Assembly (NCBI GenBank): GCA_018971365.1
Contig: JAGXAZ010000006.1
Span: forward strand, 1 to 34,155
From: Gammaproteobacteria bacterium
Lineage (GTDB): Bacteria > Pseudomonadota > Gammaproteobacteria > Natronospirales > REEB76
DNA length: 34,155 nt
Reading direction: 5' to 3'
Under the pieces are notes generated by a model, which ran no database searches, had not been told where the DNA came from, and saw only the letters and a list, made by a program, of their open reading frames with translations. The position numbers were made by a program, and so were the translations under genes. Below are positions 8,473-17,889 of the stretch, piece after piece (position 1 is the stretch's first letter; each line of letters opens with the position of its first letter).

Positions 8473-8819
8473 ATGGTGTGGGTGGGCCGGTCGGCGCGCA
8501 AGGCCGTGCCCAGCAGGTCTTCGATTTTGCGCTGCGTGTTGCCGCCATCCTGGAGGCTGAATTGCACGCCGATGCCGGTCGCACGCGTGCGGTTGGTGCT
8601 GCGCGGAGTGATCCATACAACTTTGGCAGCCACCGGCAGACGCTCCGGCGAATCCATGAGCTGCAACAGCACGAATACTTCATCGCCCAGTTGATAGGGT
8701 TTGTCTGTGGGAATGAACATGCCGCCGTTTTTCACGAACGGCATATACGCGCTGTACAAGGCGCTTTTGTCCTTGATCACCAGCGTGTGGATTGCCTGTT
8801 GTTGTCGCGCTTCACTCAT
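8469..8819 (-). CDS. pilZ: Type IV pilus assembly PilZ-domain protein
   Basis: LVIKDKSALYSAYMPFVKNGGMFIPTDKPYQLGDEVFVLLQLMDSPERLPVAAKVVWITP...GIGVQF; located after holB. Confidence 0.9.
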   Translation of the reverse strand: MSEARQQQAIHTLVIKDKSALYSAYMPFVKNGGMFIPTDKPYQLGDEVFVLLQLMDSPERLPVAAKVVWITPRSTNRTRATGIGVQFSLQDGGNTQRKIEDLLGTALRADRPTHTM

Positions 8820-8823
8820 GAAT

Positions 8824-9876
8824 TCAGCCTCCCGCAGCCGCGAGCGGCGTATTGTTCAAGCTATCCAGCCCCTCGGCCCATTGCAGCAGCAAATCCTCCA
8901 GCAGCAACTGGGCGTTCACCGGGGTCGCCGCCAGGGCCGTGGCCCGGTTGAGCCGTCCCAGATACGCGTGCAGTGCGCGTAAGTTTAATCCCACGAGGGC
9001 GCTTTGCAACAGCGCACGGGCATCGGCGTTGATCAGCGCTGGCGGGTCCGTGCAGGCGGCGGTTCCGAGGCGCACTAGGTCCATGGTCCATGTCTGCAGC
9101 ATGCGCAGCACCAGCGGCAACGGTTCGCGGGAAAGCTCCCCCGCGCACTGCAAGGGATTGAGTTTATTCGCGCGCAGATCCAGCAGCCGCTGAAACAACA
9201 CCAGGCGTTCGCGGACTACGGATACTCCCGAAAGTTGTAAAGCGAACAACGGTCCCCCGCCCGCGATGCCGAGGAGTGCCGGCCAATCGGCACGGGACTC
9301 GATGCCATTCAGCCAGTCGAGTGCCATCTGCGTGGCTGGCGCAGTCATGCTGAGCGACTGACAGCGGCTGCGGATGGTGGCGGGCAGACGCGCGGGATGC
9401 GCCGTCACCAGAATCAACAAGGTGCCGGGCGCCGGTTCTTCCAGGGTTTTGAGCAGACTGTTGGCGGCGTTGGTGTTCATGGCATCGGCTGGGGACAGCA
9501 CCGCGAGTTTGCGTCCGCCGTGCAGACTCGTGAGCGCCAGCGTTGCGCACAGTTCCCGGATCTGATCCACAAGGATTGCACTCTTCTCCACGGCGAGCGT
9601 GAGGTAGTGATAATCGGGGTGCCCGCCCGCGGCATATTGCCGGCAGGAAGGGCAATGGCCGCAGGCACGGCCAATTTCCGGAGATCGACACAGCGCCAAG
9701 GCTGCAAACGCACTGGCAAATAATTGCTTGCCGCTTCCCTCCACGCCCGTGAGCATCAGCGCGTGCGGCAGCCGACCGCTCTGCAGCCAGGTGCCCGCGC
9801 GCTGCCAGAGCGATGTCTGCCACGGCAGCGGAACAGCCCGCCAATCCGGCAATGCGTCCACGGCATTCACAACCAT
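8824..9876 (-). CDS. holB: DNA polymerase III subunit delta'
   Basis: LPHALMLTGVEGSGKQLFA, zinc module CGHCPSCR, LLKTLEEPAPGTLLILVTAHPARLPATIRSRCQ. Confidence 0.92.
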   Translation of the reverse strand: MVVNAVDALPDWRAVPLPWQTSLWQRAGTWLQSGRLPHALMLTGVEGSGKQLFASAFAALALCRSPEIGRACGHCPSCRQYAAGGHPDYHYLTLAVEKSAILVDQIRELCATLALTSLHGGRKLAVLSPADAMNTNAANSLLKTLEEPAPGTLLILVTAHPARLPATIRSRCQSLSMTAPATQMALDWLNGIESRADWPALLGIAGGGPLFALQLSGVSVVRERLVLFQRLLDLRANKLNPLQCAGELSREPLPLVLRMLQTWTMDLVRLGTAACTDPPALINADARALLQSALVGLNLRALHAYLGRLNRATALAATPVNAQLLLEDLLLQWAEGLDSLNNTPLAAAGG

Positions 9877-10517
9877 TTCGCCACGCGCTCTTCGAGTACG
9901 CGCAGCACCTGCCGGCGCACCGTTCCCATGCTGGCCTCCGCGCCGATGATGCGCATGCGCCGCACTTCACGTTTTGCGCGTTGCAGGTACGTGCGCCGCA
10001 CGCGCTCGAAGAAAGCGCGCTGTTCCAGCTCGAAGCGGTCGCGCCGGCCGCGCTGGCGCACGCGCGTCATGCCCACATGTACGGGTGCGACCAGCAGCAA
10101 CGTCAAATCCGGTTTGAGCCCGCGGGTGACCATGCGTTCCAGTGCGGCAATGTCACGCGCCGGTATGTGCCGCCCGCCTCCCTGATAGGCATAGCTGGCG
10201 TCCGTAAAGCGGTCGCACAACACCCAGCGACCGGAATCCAGCGCCGGCCGGATCACCTGCTCCACATGGCTGGCGCGTGCCGCGAACATGAGCAGCAGCT
10301 CCGCCATCGGCGTAACAATTCGTTTGCGCGGTGTGAGCAACAGCTTGCGGATTTCGTCAGCAAGCTCCGTGCCTCCAGGCTCGCGCGTGACCAGCAGCTT
10401 GATGCCATGTGCCCGCAACCAGCCGGCGACGAATTTCAGGTGCGTGGATTTGCCGACGCCTTCAATGCCTTCAAAGGTGATGAAACGTGCGCGTACCATT
10501 TTGCCGGATCGCGTCAT
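9867..10517 (-). CDS. tmk: Thymidylate kinase
   Basis: RFITFEGIEGVGKSTHLKF P-loop; TREPGGTELADEIRKLLL; DRFTDASYAYQGGGR. Start could be the second Met (MVRARFITFEG). Confidence 0.95.
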   Translation of the reverse strand: MTRSGKMVRARFITFEGIEGVGKSTHLKFVAGWLRAHGIKLLVTREPGGTELADEIRKLLLTPRKRIVTPMAELLLMFAARASHVEQVIRPALDSGRWVLCDRFTDASYAYQGGGRHIPARDIAALERMVTRGLKPDLTLLLVAPVHVGMTRVRQRGRRDRFELEQRAFFERVRRTYLQRAKREVRRMRIIGAEASMGTVRRQVLRVLEERVAKWL

Positions 10518-11515
10518 GGCCGCTTGTGCCGAATCTGGTATTTCTGTACGGCTGCGTTCTGCTCGACCAGGGTCGCTGAAAACTGGTGGGTACCATCACC
10601 GCGTGCCACGAAATACAGGGCGTCGCCGGGTGTGGGATGCAACACGGCTTCGAGTGAAGCCAGGCTCGGCAGGCAAATCGGCGTGGGCGGCAAGCCATAG
10701 CGCGTGTAGGTGTTGTAGGGCGTATCCGAACGCAGATCCTTGTAGGTAATTTTCCCGGTGTAGGCATCGCCCAAGCCGAAAATCACCGTGGGGTCGGATT
10801 GCAGGCGCATGCCTTTCGCCAGGCGGCGCACGAACACACCCGCAATTTCGCCGCGCTCCTTTGGCTGGGCGGTTTCTTTCTCGACGATGGAAGCCAGAAT
10901 CAACGCCTCGTAGGGTGTTCGGTACGGCAAGCCGTCCGCGCGCTTTTGCCAGGCGCTTTCCAGATGCGACTGCATGTCGCGGTACGCGCGTAGCAGGAAG
11001 GTCACATCGCTGGTGCCCTTGGGAAACTGGTAGGTGTCAGGAAAGAACCGGCCTTCGGGTGATTCACCGGGATGGCCGAGCGCCGCCATGATGGCGGCGG
11101 CATCCTTGCCGTCAAGCGTGTGGCTGAGCGCCGGATTGCTGTCCACGGCCTGCATCACCTGTTTGAAGGTCCAGCCATCCACCAGCGTGAGCGAATGCAG
11201 CACCACCTTGCCGCTTTTGAGCAGATCCAGCAGGCCGGCAACGCTGGTGCCGGGCGGCACCAGGTATTCGCCGGCGCGCAGGGAGTGCGTGTCCCCGCGC
11301 AGACGCGCCAGCCACACGAGGTCAAGCGGCTGCGGCAGCACGCCTTGGGCATGCAGTTCGGCCGCCACTTGGCGTAACGGTGCACCGGGCGTCACTTCCA
11401 CATCCACGGCGTGGGTGCCCGTGACCACCGGCGCCAGAAATCCGCGCCAATACATTGTGCCGGCTATCACCAGCAGCACCACGAGCGCCAGCAGCGTGAC
11501 GAGTTTGCGCAACAT
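10514..11515 (-). CDS. mltG: Endolytic transglycosylase MltG (YceG family)
   Basis: ILASIVEKETAQPKERGEIAGVFVRRLAKGMRLQSDPTVIFGLGD; YNTYTRYGLPPTPICLPSLASLEAVLHP; N-terminal TM. Start set at MLRKLVTLLALVV. Confidence 0.93.
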   Translation of the reverse strand: MLRKLVTLLALVVLLVIAGTMYWRGFLAPVVTGTHAVDVEVTPGAPLRQVAAELHAQGVLPQPLDLVWLARLRGDTHSLRAGEYLVPPGTSVAGLLDLLKSGKVVLHSLTLVDGWTFKQVMQAVDSNPALSHTLDGKDAAAIMAALGHPGESPEGRFFPDTYQFPKGTSDVTFLLRAYRDMQSHLESAWQKRADGLPYRTPYEALILASIVEKETAQPKERGEIAGVFVRRLAKGMRLQSDPTVIFGLGDAYTGKITYKDLRSDTPYNTYTRYGLPPTPICLPSLASLEAVLHPTPGDALYFVARGDGTHQFSATLVEQNAAVQKYQIRHKRP

Positions 11516-11523
11516 GCCCGATC

Positions 11524-12360
11524 TCAATGTGTCCCGATTCCAGCTTCCCGCGCCCAATGCTGCATGCGGCGCGTCCAGTCACCTACGGCGTATTCCTGAT
11601 CGGCGAGCCGGCGTACCGGCCATATGCCAATCAGCGAATTGCACATGAACACTTCACGTGCCCCCTGCAATTCTTTCATCGACAAATGCGTTTTGTGCAC
11701 CGGCTCGCCGGCCTCTATGGAGCGCTCCAGCAGATGGCGCCGCATCACCCCCGCCACGCCGCAGCGACTCAATTCGGGCGTGACCCGGCGGTCATCCACC
11801 AAACGCACGAACACATTGGTCATTGTACCTTCGATGACGGCGCCCTCCTCGTCCAGCATCAGCCCCTCCTGCCACGGGTCGCGTTCCGACCACTCTGCGC
11901 GCGCCAGCACCTGTTCGAGACGGTTGAGATGCTTGAGACCCGCGAGCCGGGAATTGTGTCCGAGGCGCGTGCTGCAAACACGCAGCTGTATGCCGACCTC
12001 GCTCCAGGCCGGTGGATGATCCGGCCAGGGATGGCGTATGAGAACGCGTGTGGTTTCCGAGTCCGGCGGCGGCCGATAACCGCGGCCGCCCGTTCCGCGC
12101 GTGATGAGCAATTTGAGTATGGCGTGATGTTCGCCGCACGCTGCGCTCAGCAGTTCTGATTGCAGCTTCTCGCGCGACGGCGCATTGATTGCCAATCGCT
12201 CACAACCCGTGTGTAGCCGGTCCAGGTGATAAGCCAGCAGCGGAATCTGTCCGTGTTTGGCGGGTAAAGTCTCGAACAAACCGTCACCGTATTGCAGGCC
12301 GCGGTCGGACACCGGCACCTGATCCTGCGGTATGCCGTTCACCCAACAGGCCTCGGTCAT
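11524..12360 (-). CDS. pabC: Aminodeoxychorismate lyase (PLP fold IV)
   Basis: DRGLQYGDGLFETLPAKHGQIPLLAYHLDRL; LKHLNRLEQVLARAEW; ATGA overlap with pabB. Confidence 0.9.
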   Translation of the reverse strand: MTEACWVNGIPQDQVPVSDRGLQYGDGLFETLPAKHGQIPLLAYHLDRLHTGCERLAINAPSREKLQSELLSAACGEHHAILKLLITRGTGGRGYRPPPDSETTRVLIRHPWPDHPPAWSEVGIQLRVCSTRLGHNSRLAGLKHLNRLEQVLARAEWSERDPWQEGLMLDEEGAVIEGTMTNVFVRLVDDRRVTPELSRCGVAGVMRRHLLERSIEAGEPVHKTHLSMKELQGAREVFMCNSLIGIWPVRRLADQEYAVGDWTRRMQHWAREAGIGTH

Positions 12361-13745
12361 GCGTCCGCTCCCAGAGCGCGCGCCAGTCCGCGGGCCTTGG
12401 CGCGTGTTTCCTCCAGTTCGCGTTCCGGCACCGAGTCCGCCACGATGCCCGCACCGGCGCGAAACTGCAATTGTGTGCGATCTTTCACCAGCGTGCGGAT
12501 CAGGATATTCAGGTCCAGGTCGCCGTCGCGGTTGAGATACCCGAGGGAACCGGTGTAGGCACCGCGCGCTGCGGCTTCCAGCTCCGCGATGATCTGCATA
12601 CAGCGTACTTTCGGGCAGCCGGTAATGGTGCCGCCGGGAAATACTGCGCGCAGCACCTGTCCCGGCGTCACGTCCGCGCGCAGCTCACCGCTCACGTTGG
12701 AAACAATATGATGCACGTGCGCGTAGGATTCGATGGCCATCAACTCGTCCACGCGTACGCTGCCGGTGCGACACACACGCCCAAGATCGTTGCGCTCGAG
12801 ATCCAGCAGCATCACGTGCTCGGCACGTTCCTTGGGATTGGCCAGCAGCTCGCGTACCAGGGCCGTATCGCGCGCCGTGTTGGCGCCACGCGGCCGGGTG
12901 CCAGCGATGGGACGGGTATCCGCGTGCCCGTCGCGTACCCGCAGCAGCCGCTCCGGTGACGAGCTGATGATTGCGAAATCGTCGCACAATGCGAGCGCCG
13001 CAAATGGCGCCGGATTGGCGCGGCACAACCTCTGGTAAATCTCCGCTGCCGAGACATCGGTACGCAACGATGCCTGCCACCGGCGTGAGAGATTGGCCTG
13101 AAAGATGTCGCCATCGTGGATGTAGTCCCGTGCCCGCTCCACGGCGTGCAGATAGCGTTGCGGCTCCTCCTCCGCGAGCGGCGCGGCCAACAGCGGCCGT
13201 GAGTCGACGGCGGGTGCCGGCAGCGCGCGCAGATCGGATTGCATTTGTTCCAGCCGTTCCGCGTGCCCGGGTTCGGCCACCAGTGTGGTGCGGTTGCGTG
13301 CATGGTCGCAGATGACAGCGGCCGGTATGCGCGTCGCCCAGGCCAGCGGCAGGTTCCTGTCCGGTTGCAGATGCAGCACCGGCTCGATCTCGGCGGCCAG
13401 TTCATAGGCAAAAAACAAAAACCAGCCGCCGCGAAACGGCGGCCGCCGCAGCGTGCTGTCCGGCGGCGGAACGCACTCACGTTGCCACCACCTGTCCAGC
13501 GCGTCCAGGAAGCCGTTCCCCACGACTGCACCAAGGAGAGTGCTGCTGAGGCGGCCGTCCGCGTGCAGGGTAAGCGTGGCGCCGGGAAAGCCCATGAGTA
13601 TGTCGTAGCGGTCCTTTGCGCCGCCGCCTGCGACTGTTTGCAACAGATAGGGATAGCGCTCGGGCCGGCGGCGTTGCAGGTACGGCAAATCCGTCACACC
13701 GTGCAGCATGCGGGTAGTGGAATCCGCTGCCACAGCATTCAGCAT
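12357..13745 (-). CDS. pabB: Aminodeoxychorismate synthase component I
   Basis: Chorismate-binding motifs RPIAGTRPRGANTARD, MLLDLERNDLGRVC, FPGGTITGCPKVRCMQIIAELE; immediately upstream of pabC. Confidence 0.88.
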   Translation of the reverse strand: MLNAVAADSTTRMLHGVTDLPYLQRRRPERYPYLLQTVAGGGAKDRYDILMGFPGATLTLHADGRLSSTLLGAVVGNGFLDALDRWWQRECVPPPDSTLRRPPFRGGWFLFFAYELAAEIEPVLHLQPDRNLPLAWATRIPAAVICDHARNRTTLVAEPGHAERLEQMQSDLRALPAPAVDSRPLLAAPLAEEEPQRYLHAVERARDYIHDGDIFQANLSRRWQASLRTDVSAAEIYQRLCRANPAPFAALALCDDFAIISSSPERLLRVRDGHADTRPIAGTRPRGANTARDTALVRELLANPKERAEHVMLLDLERNDLGRVCRTGSVRVDELMAIESYAHVHHIVSNVSGELRADVTPGQVLRAVFPGGTITGCPKVRCMQIIAELEAAARGAYTGSLGYLNRDGDLDLNILIRTLVKDRTQLQFRAGAGIVADSVPERELEETRAKARGLARALGADA

Positions 13746-13768
13746 GGGATATGCGGCGCAGGCAGAAC

Positions 13769-15013
13769 TCAGTGGAGACGACGGAACACGAGCGTGCCGT
13801 TGGTGCCGCCGAAACCGAAGGAATTGGACAGCACTGCGTCAATCTGCATCTTGCGCGCGGTGTGCGGCACATAATCCAGATTGCAGCCCGCATCGGGATG
13901 ATCGAGATTGATGGTGGGCGGGGCCACCTGGTCGCGCAGCGCCAGAATGCTGAAAATGGCTTCCACGCCGCCGGCAGCACCCAGCAGGTGACCGGTCATG
14001 GATTTGGTGGAGCTCACAGCAATTTTCCCGGCCTGGGCGCCGAAGCTGCGCTCGATGGCGATGCTTTCGCCCTTGTCGCCCACTTGGGTCGAAGTGCCGT
14101 GCGCGTTGATGTATTGCACCTGATCCGGATTCAGCCCCGCATCTTGCAGCGCATTCACCATGCACAAGCGCGCGCCCTCCCCGTCTTCGGGGGGTGCAGT
14201 CATGTGATAGGCGTCGCCACTCATGCCGAAGCCGGCGAGCGCGGCATAAATTTTCGCGCCGCGCTGTTTGGCGTGCTCATACTCTTCCAGCACCAGGATG
14301 CCCGCGCCTTCGCCCAGCACGAAGCCGTCGCGGTCACGATCCCACGGACGGCTGGCTTTTTCCGGCGCCTCATTGCGTGTGGACAGCGCGCGTGCCGCAC
14401 AAAAGCCACCAATACCCAGTGGAGTCACAGTCATTTCGGCGCCGCCGGCAATCATGACATCCGCGTCGCCGTACTGTATGCAGCGCATGGCAAGGCCGAT
14501 GTTGTGGTTGGCGGTGGTGCAGGCAGTTACGACTGCCAGGTTCGGACCCTTGAATCCGTAGATGATGGACAGATGGCCGGCGATCATGTTGATGATGCTG
14601 GAGGGCACGAAGAACGGCGACACGCGCCGCGGGCCCTTGTTTTCCAGAATTGAGGCGTGCGCTTTTTCGATGTTGGTGAGCCCGCCGATGCCCGCACCGA
14701 CGGCTGCGCCGATACGCGCGGCGTTGGCTTCCGTGACCTCCAGTCCCGCGTCCTTGATGGCCTGGATGCCCGCCGCTATGCCGTAGTGCACGAACGGATC
14801 CATTTTCTTGATGTCTTTGGGCTCGATGTACTGTGCGGGATCGAAATTCCGGACTTCAGCAGCGATGCGCGTCGGATAATTGCTGGCGTCGAAGTGGGTA
14901 ATCGGACCCACGCCGCTCTTGCCGCCCACGATTGCGCGCCAAGCCTCGTCCACGCTGTTCCCGACCGGGGAAATGATCCCCATACCTGTTACGACCACGC
15001 GGCGCTTGGACAC
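13769..15013 (-). CDS. fabF: 3-oxoacyl-ACP synthase II
   Basis: [17 protein letters not shown]; active-site region [52 protein letters not shown]. Likely GTG start at 15013 rather than the longer track ORF. Confidence 0.95.
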   Translation of the reverse strand: MSKRRVVVTGMGIISPVGNSVDEAWRAIVGGKSGVGPITHFDASNYPTRIAAEVRNFDPAQYIEPKDIKKMDPFVHYGIAAGIQAIKDAGLEVTEANAARIGAAVGAGIGGLTNIEKAHASILENKGPRRVSPFFVPSSIINMIAGHLSIIYGFKGPNLAVVTACTTANHNIGLAMRCIQYGDADVMIAGGAEMTVTPLGIGGFCAARALSTRNEAPEKASRPWDRDRDGFVLGEGAGILVLEEYEHAKQRGAKIYAALAGFGMSGDAYHMTAPPEDGEGARLCMVNALQDAGLNPDQVQYINAHGTSTQVGDKGESIAIERSFGAQAGKIAVSSTKSMTGHLLGAAGGVEAIFSILALRDQVAPPTINLDHPDAGCNLDYVPHTARKMQIDAVLSNSFGFGGTNGTLVFRRLH

Positions 15014-15114
15014 TGAGCTGGCCTCACTACATGCGATTGCGGAGAGTATAAGAAAAGACAAGGCCGCTGCCACCTTCCGGTAACAACGGCGCGTTTGTCA
15101 GGGGACGGGACGGC

Positions 15115-15357
15115 TCAGGCGTTGGGCAGGTGTGCCTTGATGTAGTCAACCGCCTGGCCCACGGTGGTGATCTTTTCGGCTTCCTCGTCAGGGATTTCGC
15201 ACTCGAATTCCTCTTCCAGCGCCATGACCAGTTCCACGGTATCCAGGGAGTCCGCACCCAGATCGTCCACGAACGAGGCCTGCGGAGTCACTTGTTCCTC
15301 TTTGACACCCAGCTGTTCCACGACGATTTTCTTGACGCGTTCTTCGATGCTACTCAT
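15115..15357 (-). CDS. acpP: Acyl carrier protein
   Basis: [80 protein letters not shown], with DSL phosphopantetheine site. Confidence 0.98.
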   Translation of the reverse strand: MSSIEERVKKIVVEQLGVKEEQVTPQASFVDDLGADSLDTVELVMALEEEFECEIPDEEAEKITTVGQAVDYIKAHLPNA

Positions 15358-15424
15358 GGCTTTTGGAACCTCCCGAAGTGAAAACAACAGTGCTGCCGGC
15401 CTGGCCGGCCAAACTGGGGGCGGT

Positions 15425-15454
15425 ATTGTAGTGAAATCCGCTCCCCCATGCCAG
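15425..15454 (-). promoter_or_regulatory. Candidate sigma70-like promoter for acpP
   Basis: Minus-strand CTGGCA (449-454 in the 15.4 kb region) - 18 nt - TACAAT (15425-15430), in the fabG-acpP gap. Eye-called. Confidence 0.4.
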
Positions 15455-15467
15455 CGCAGCCGCATCC

Positions 15468-16214
15468 CTAGGCCATGTACATGCCGCCATTCACGTGCAG
15501 AGTTTCGCCAGTGATATAAGCAGCAGCAGGCGAGGCCAGGAACAGCACCGCTTGTGCAACATCTTCCGGCAACCCAAGCCGGCCCAGCGGTATCTGGTTC
15601 AGCAATGCCGCGCGCTGCGCTTCGCTGAGCGCGCGGGTCATGTCGGTGTCAATGAACCCCGGCGCCACCGTGTTGACGGTGACGTTGCGCGAGCCGATTT
15701 CGCGCGCCAACGATTTGCTGAAGCCGAGCATGCCGGCCTTGGCGGCCGAATAGTTGGCTTGCCCAGGATTGCCGGTGATACCCACGACCGAGGAGATATT
15801 GATGATGCGGCCATGGCGCGCCTTGAGCATCCCGCGCATGCAGGCTTTTGACAGGCGAAACGCGGAGTTTAGATCGGTATTGATCACCGTCTGCCAATCA
15901 TCTTCCTGCATGCGCATCAGCAGCGTGTCGCGGGTGATGCCGGCGTTGTTCACCAGGATCGTGGGATTGCCGGATTCCCGGCCGATCGCCGCGACCACCT
16001 GTTCCACGGACTCCGGACTGGCGACGTCCAGCACCATGCCGCGGCCGGAGAGATGTTCCGCAGCCAGATGGCCGCTGATGGCGGTTGCGCCCTCCGCAGT
16101 GGTTGCCGTACCGATTACCGTTGCACCCGCTTTGGCAAGCGTGAGCGCAATCGCGTGCCCAATCCCGCGAGTGGCGCCGGTTACCAGCGCAATTTCATTT
16201 TGGGGCAGGCTCAT
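15468..16214 (-). CDS. fabG: 3-oxoacyl-ACP reductase
   Basis: [62 protein letters not shown] overlap with fabD. Confidence 0.96.
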   Translation of the reverse strand: MSLPQNEIALVTGATRGIGHAIALTLAKAGATVIGTATTAEGATAISGHLAAEHLSGRGMVLDVASPESVEQVVAAIGRESGNPTILVNNAGITRDTLLMRMQEDDWQTVINTDLNSAFRLSKACMRGMLKARHGRIINISSVVGITGNPGQANYSAAKAGMLGFSKSLAREIGSRNVTVNTVAPGFIDTDMTRALSEAQRAALLNQIPLGRLGLPEDVAQAVLFLASPAAAYITGETLHVNGGMYMA

Positions 16215-17149
16215 GGGGTGCCCAGCGCGGCCAAAGCGGCCTGCACGGTTTGCGGGTCGTACACGGGATAGGCTTCCACGGATTTGTTGATGCGTTTGGT
16301 CAGCCCGCACAGCACCCGCCCCGGCCCGAATTCCACAAGCTTTGAAACGCCCTGGCCTGCGATGAATTGGACGGTTTCCGCCCAGCGTACCGGGCTGTAG
16401 AGCTGCGCCGTGAGCACCTGCCGGATGGCTGCGGCCCCGGGGTGTGGCGCCACATCCACATTATGGATCACAGGAATTTGCGGCGACTGCAGGGAAAGGC
16501 CGGCGAGTTTAGCCGCCAATTGATCCGCCGCAGGCTTCATGAGGGCGCAATGCGAGGGCACGCTGACCGGCAGCAAAACGGAGCGTTTGGCGCCCTTGGC
16601 GTTGCAGGCCGCGATAGCGCGTTCCACCGCCGGCTTTTCACCGGCGATGACGACTTGGCCGGGGGAATTGAAGTTCGCGGGCTGCACCACCTGGTCCTGG
16701 GCCGCCTCTACACAGGCGAGACGCACGGCTTCATCCTCCAGACCGAGGATCGCGGCCATAGCCCCTGCGCCCAGTGGAACCGCCTGTTGCATGGTCCTAC
16801 CACGAAACTCGACCAGTTTTATGGCGGCCTTGAAATCCAGAGCGTCAGCGCACACCAGCGCCGTGTATTCGCCCAGGCTGTGGCCCGCCATAAAGGCAGG
16901 CTTGGGCCCGCTATGGCTCTGCCAGAATCTCCAAAGGGCAACCCCCGCCGCGAGTAGTGCAGGCTGGGTGCGCTCGGTCGCATTCAGAAGCTCGTCAGGC
17001 CCGGATTGAATCAGATGCCAAATATCGTAACCTAGAACCTCGGAAGCCTCTGTAAGTGTATGTTTAATATTAAGATATTCAGGAAGAAACGCAGCCAACA
17101 TGCCTACGGATTGTGATCCCTGACCGGGGAAAACAGCGGCGAAACTCAT
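16211..17149 (-). CDS. fabD: Malonyl-CoA:ACP transacylase
   Basis: MSFAAVFPGQGSQSVGML; active-site AGHSLGEYTALVCADAL; VPSHCALM. Confidence 0.96.
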   Translation of the reverse strand: MSFAAVFPGQGSQSVGMLAAFLPEYLNIKHTLTEASEVLGYDIWHLIQSGPDELLNATERTQPALLAAGVALWRFWQSHSGPKPAFMAGHSLGEYTALVCADALDFKAAIKLVEFRGRTMQQAVPLGAGAMAAILGLEDEAVRLACVEAAQDQVVQPANFNSPGQVVIAGEKPAVERAIAACNAKGAKRSVLLPVSVPSHCALMKPAADQLAAKLAGLSLQSPQIPVIHNVDVAPHPGAAAIRQVLTAQLYSPVRWAETVQFIAGQGVSKLVEFGPGRVLCGLTKRINKSVEAYPVYDPQTVQAALAALGTP

Positions 17150-17177
17150 GCATGGGTCCTTATTGAGGAGGCGCGGA

Positions 17178-17807
17178 TTATACCCGCCTGTCCGCCCTGC
17201 TCCGGCCACCTCGCCAGCGCGATCCAATCAGGATTGCTGAGCCCAGTACCGCACCCGTTAAGGCGCCCCACAGGTGCGCGTCCACGATGACCGGACCGCC
17301 GGTCGTGGCCACGGACCATGGCAGCGGTCCCAGCAGCTGCTCGTAGATGAGCTTCAACACCAGGAACAGTGCGAGTATCCAGCCCAGCCAATCGCGGCGC
17401 GCCATTAGCAGCATGGCGCCCACGATCCAGAGTGTATTTAACGCGCCTGAAATGCCTACATACCAGCGCAACGCCGGGTCTCCCAGCAGCAGGCCGAGAC
17501 CCACTCCCAGCGCTCCAAGAGCCACCAGCGCGGGGCAGCGCCATCCAGGCAATTCCCGCTCGTACAGCAGCCAGAGCAGAATGTACCCAGCCACGTCTTC
17601 TCCCAGGTGCCCCCACCCGAGGTGCACCCAGTTGCCGGTGAAAATCCGCCACACCTGGCCGTCTACTATGGCCACCCGGTCAAATTGGAGGGCGGTGCGC
17701 GCAGTGTGGCCGGCAAGCGCCAGCAAAAAGCACGGCACCACGATGACGAGCATGGGCCACAGACGCCGCAGGCTCAGCGGGGAACCCGGGGATGCAGGCG
17801 CGGTCAT
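17178..17807 (-). CDS. rrtA: Rhombosortase-like rhomboid intramembrane serine protease
   Basis: Multi-TM protein with VDGQVWRIFTGNWVHLGWGHLGEDVAGY, GxSG nucleophile motif YVGISGALN and C-terminal His in VDAHLWGALTGAVLG. Start set at ATG 17807 (MTAPASPG); the track ORF begins at a TTG at 17822. Confidence 0.78.
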   Translation of the reverse strand: MTAPASPGSPLSLRRLWPMLVIVVPCFLLALAGHTARTALQFDRVAIVDGQVWRIFTGNWVHLGWGHLGEDVAGYILLWLLYERELPGWRCPALVALGALGVGLGLLLGDPALRWYVGISGALNTLWIVGAMLLMARRDWLGWILALFLVLKLIYEQLLGPLPWSVATTGGPVIVDAHLWGALTGAVLGSAILIGSRWRGGRSRADRRV

Positions 17808-17889
17808 TGTCAACTGCGACAAGCCATTGCTGTATGATGGTTTTCGGAGTTCAGCCGCACTTTAACCCGCTCGTCGCAACCAACCCGCC

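Noticed and set aside
9790-9830. HolB Walker A as evidence of an ATP-binding (DnaX-like) subunit
   Set aside because: GVEGSGKQ lacks the terminal Ser/Thr of a full P-loop; fits the degenerate delta' subunit and is expected.
13751-14653. 300-aa plus-strand ORF opposite fabF
   Set aside because: Shadow ORF of fabF; His/Ala/Arg-rich composition and no motifs.
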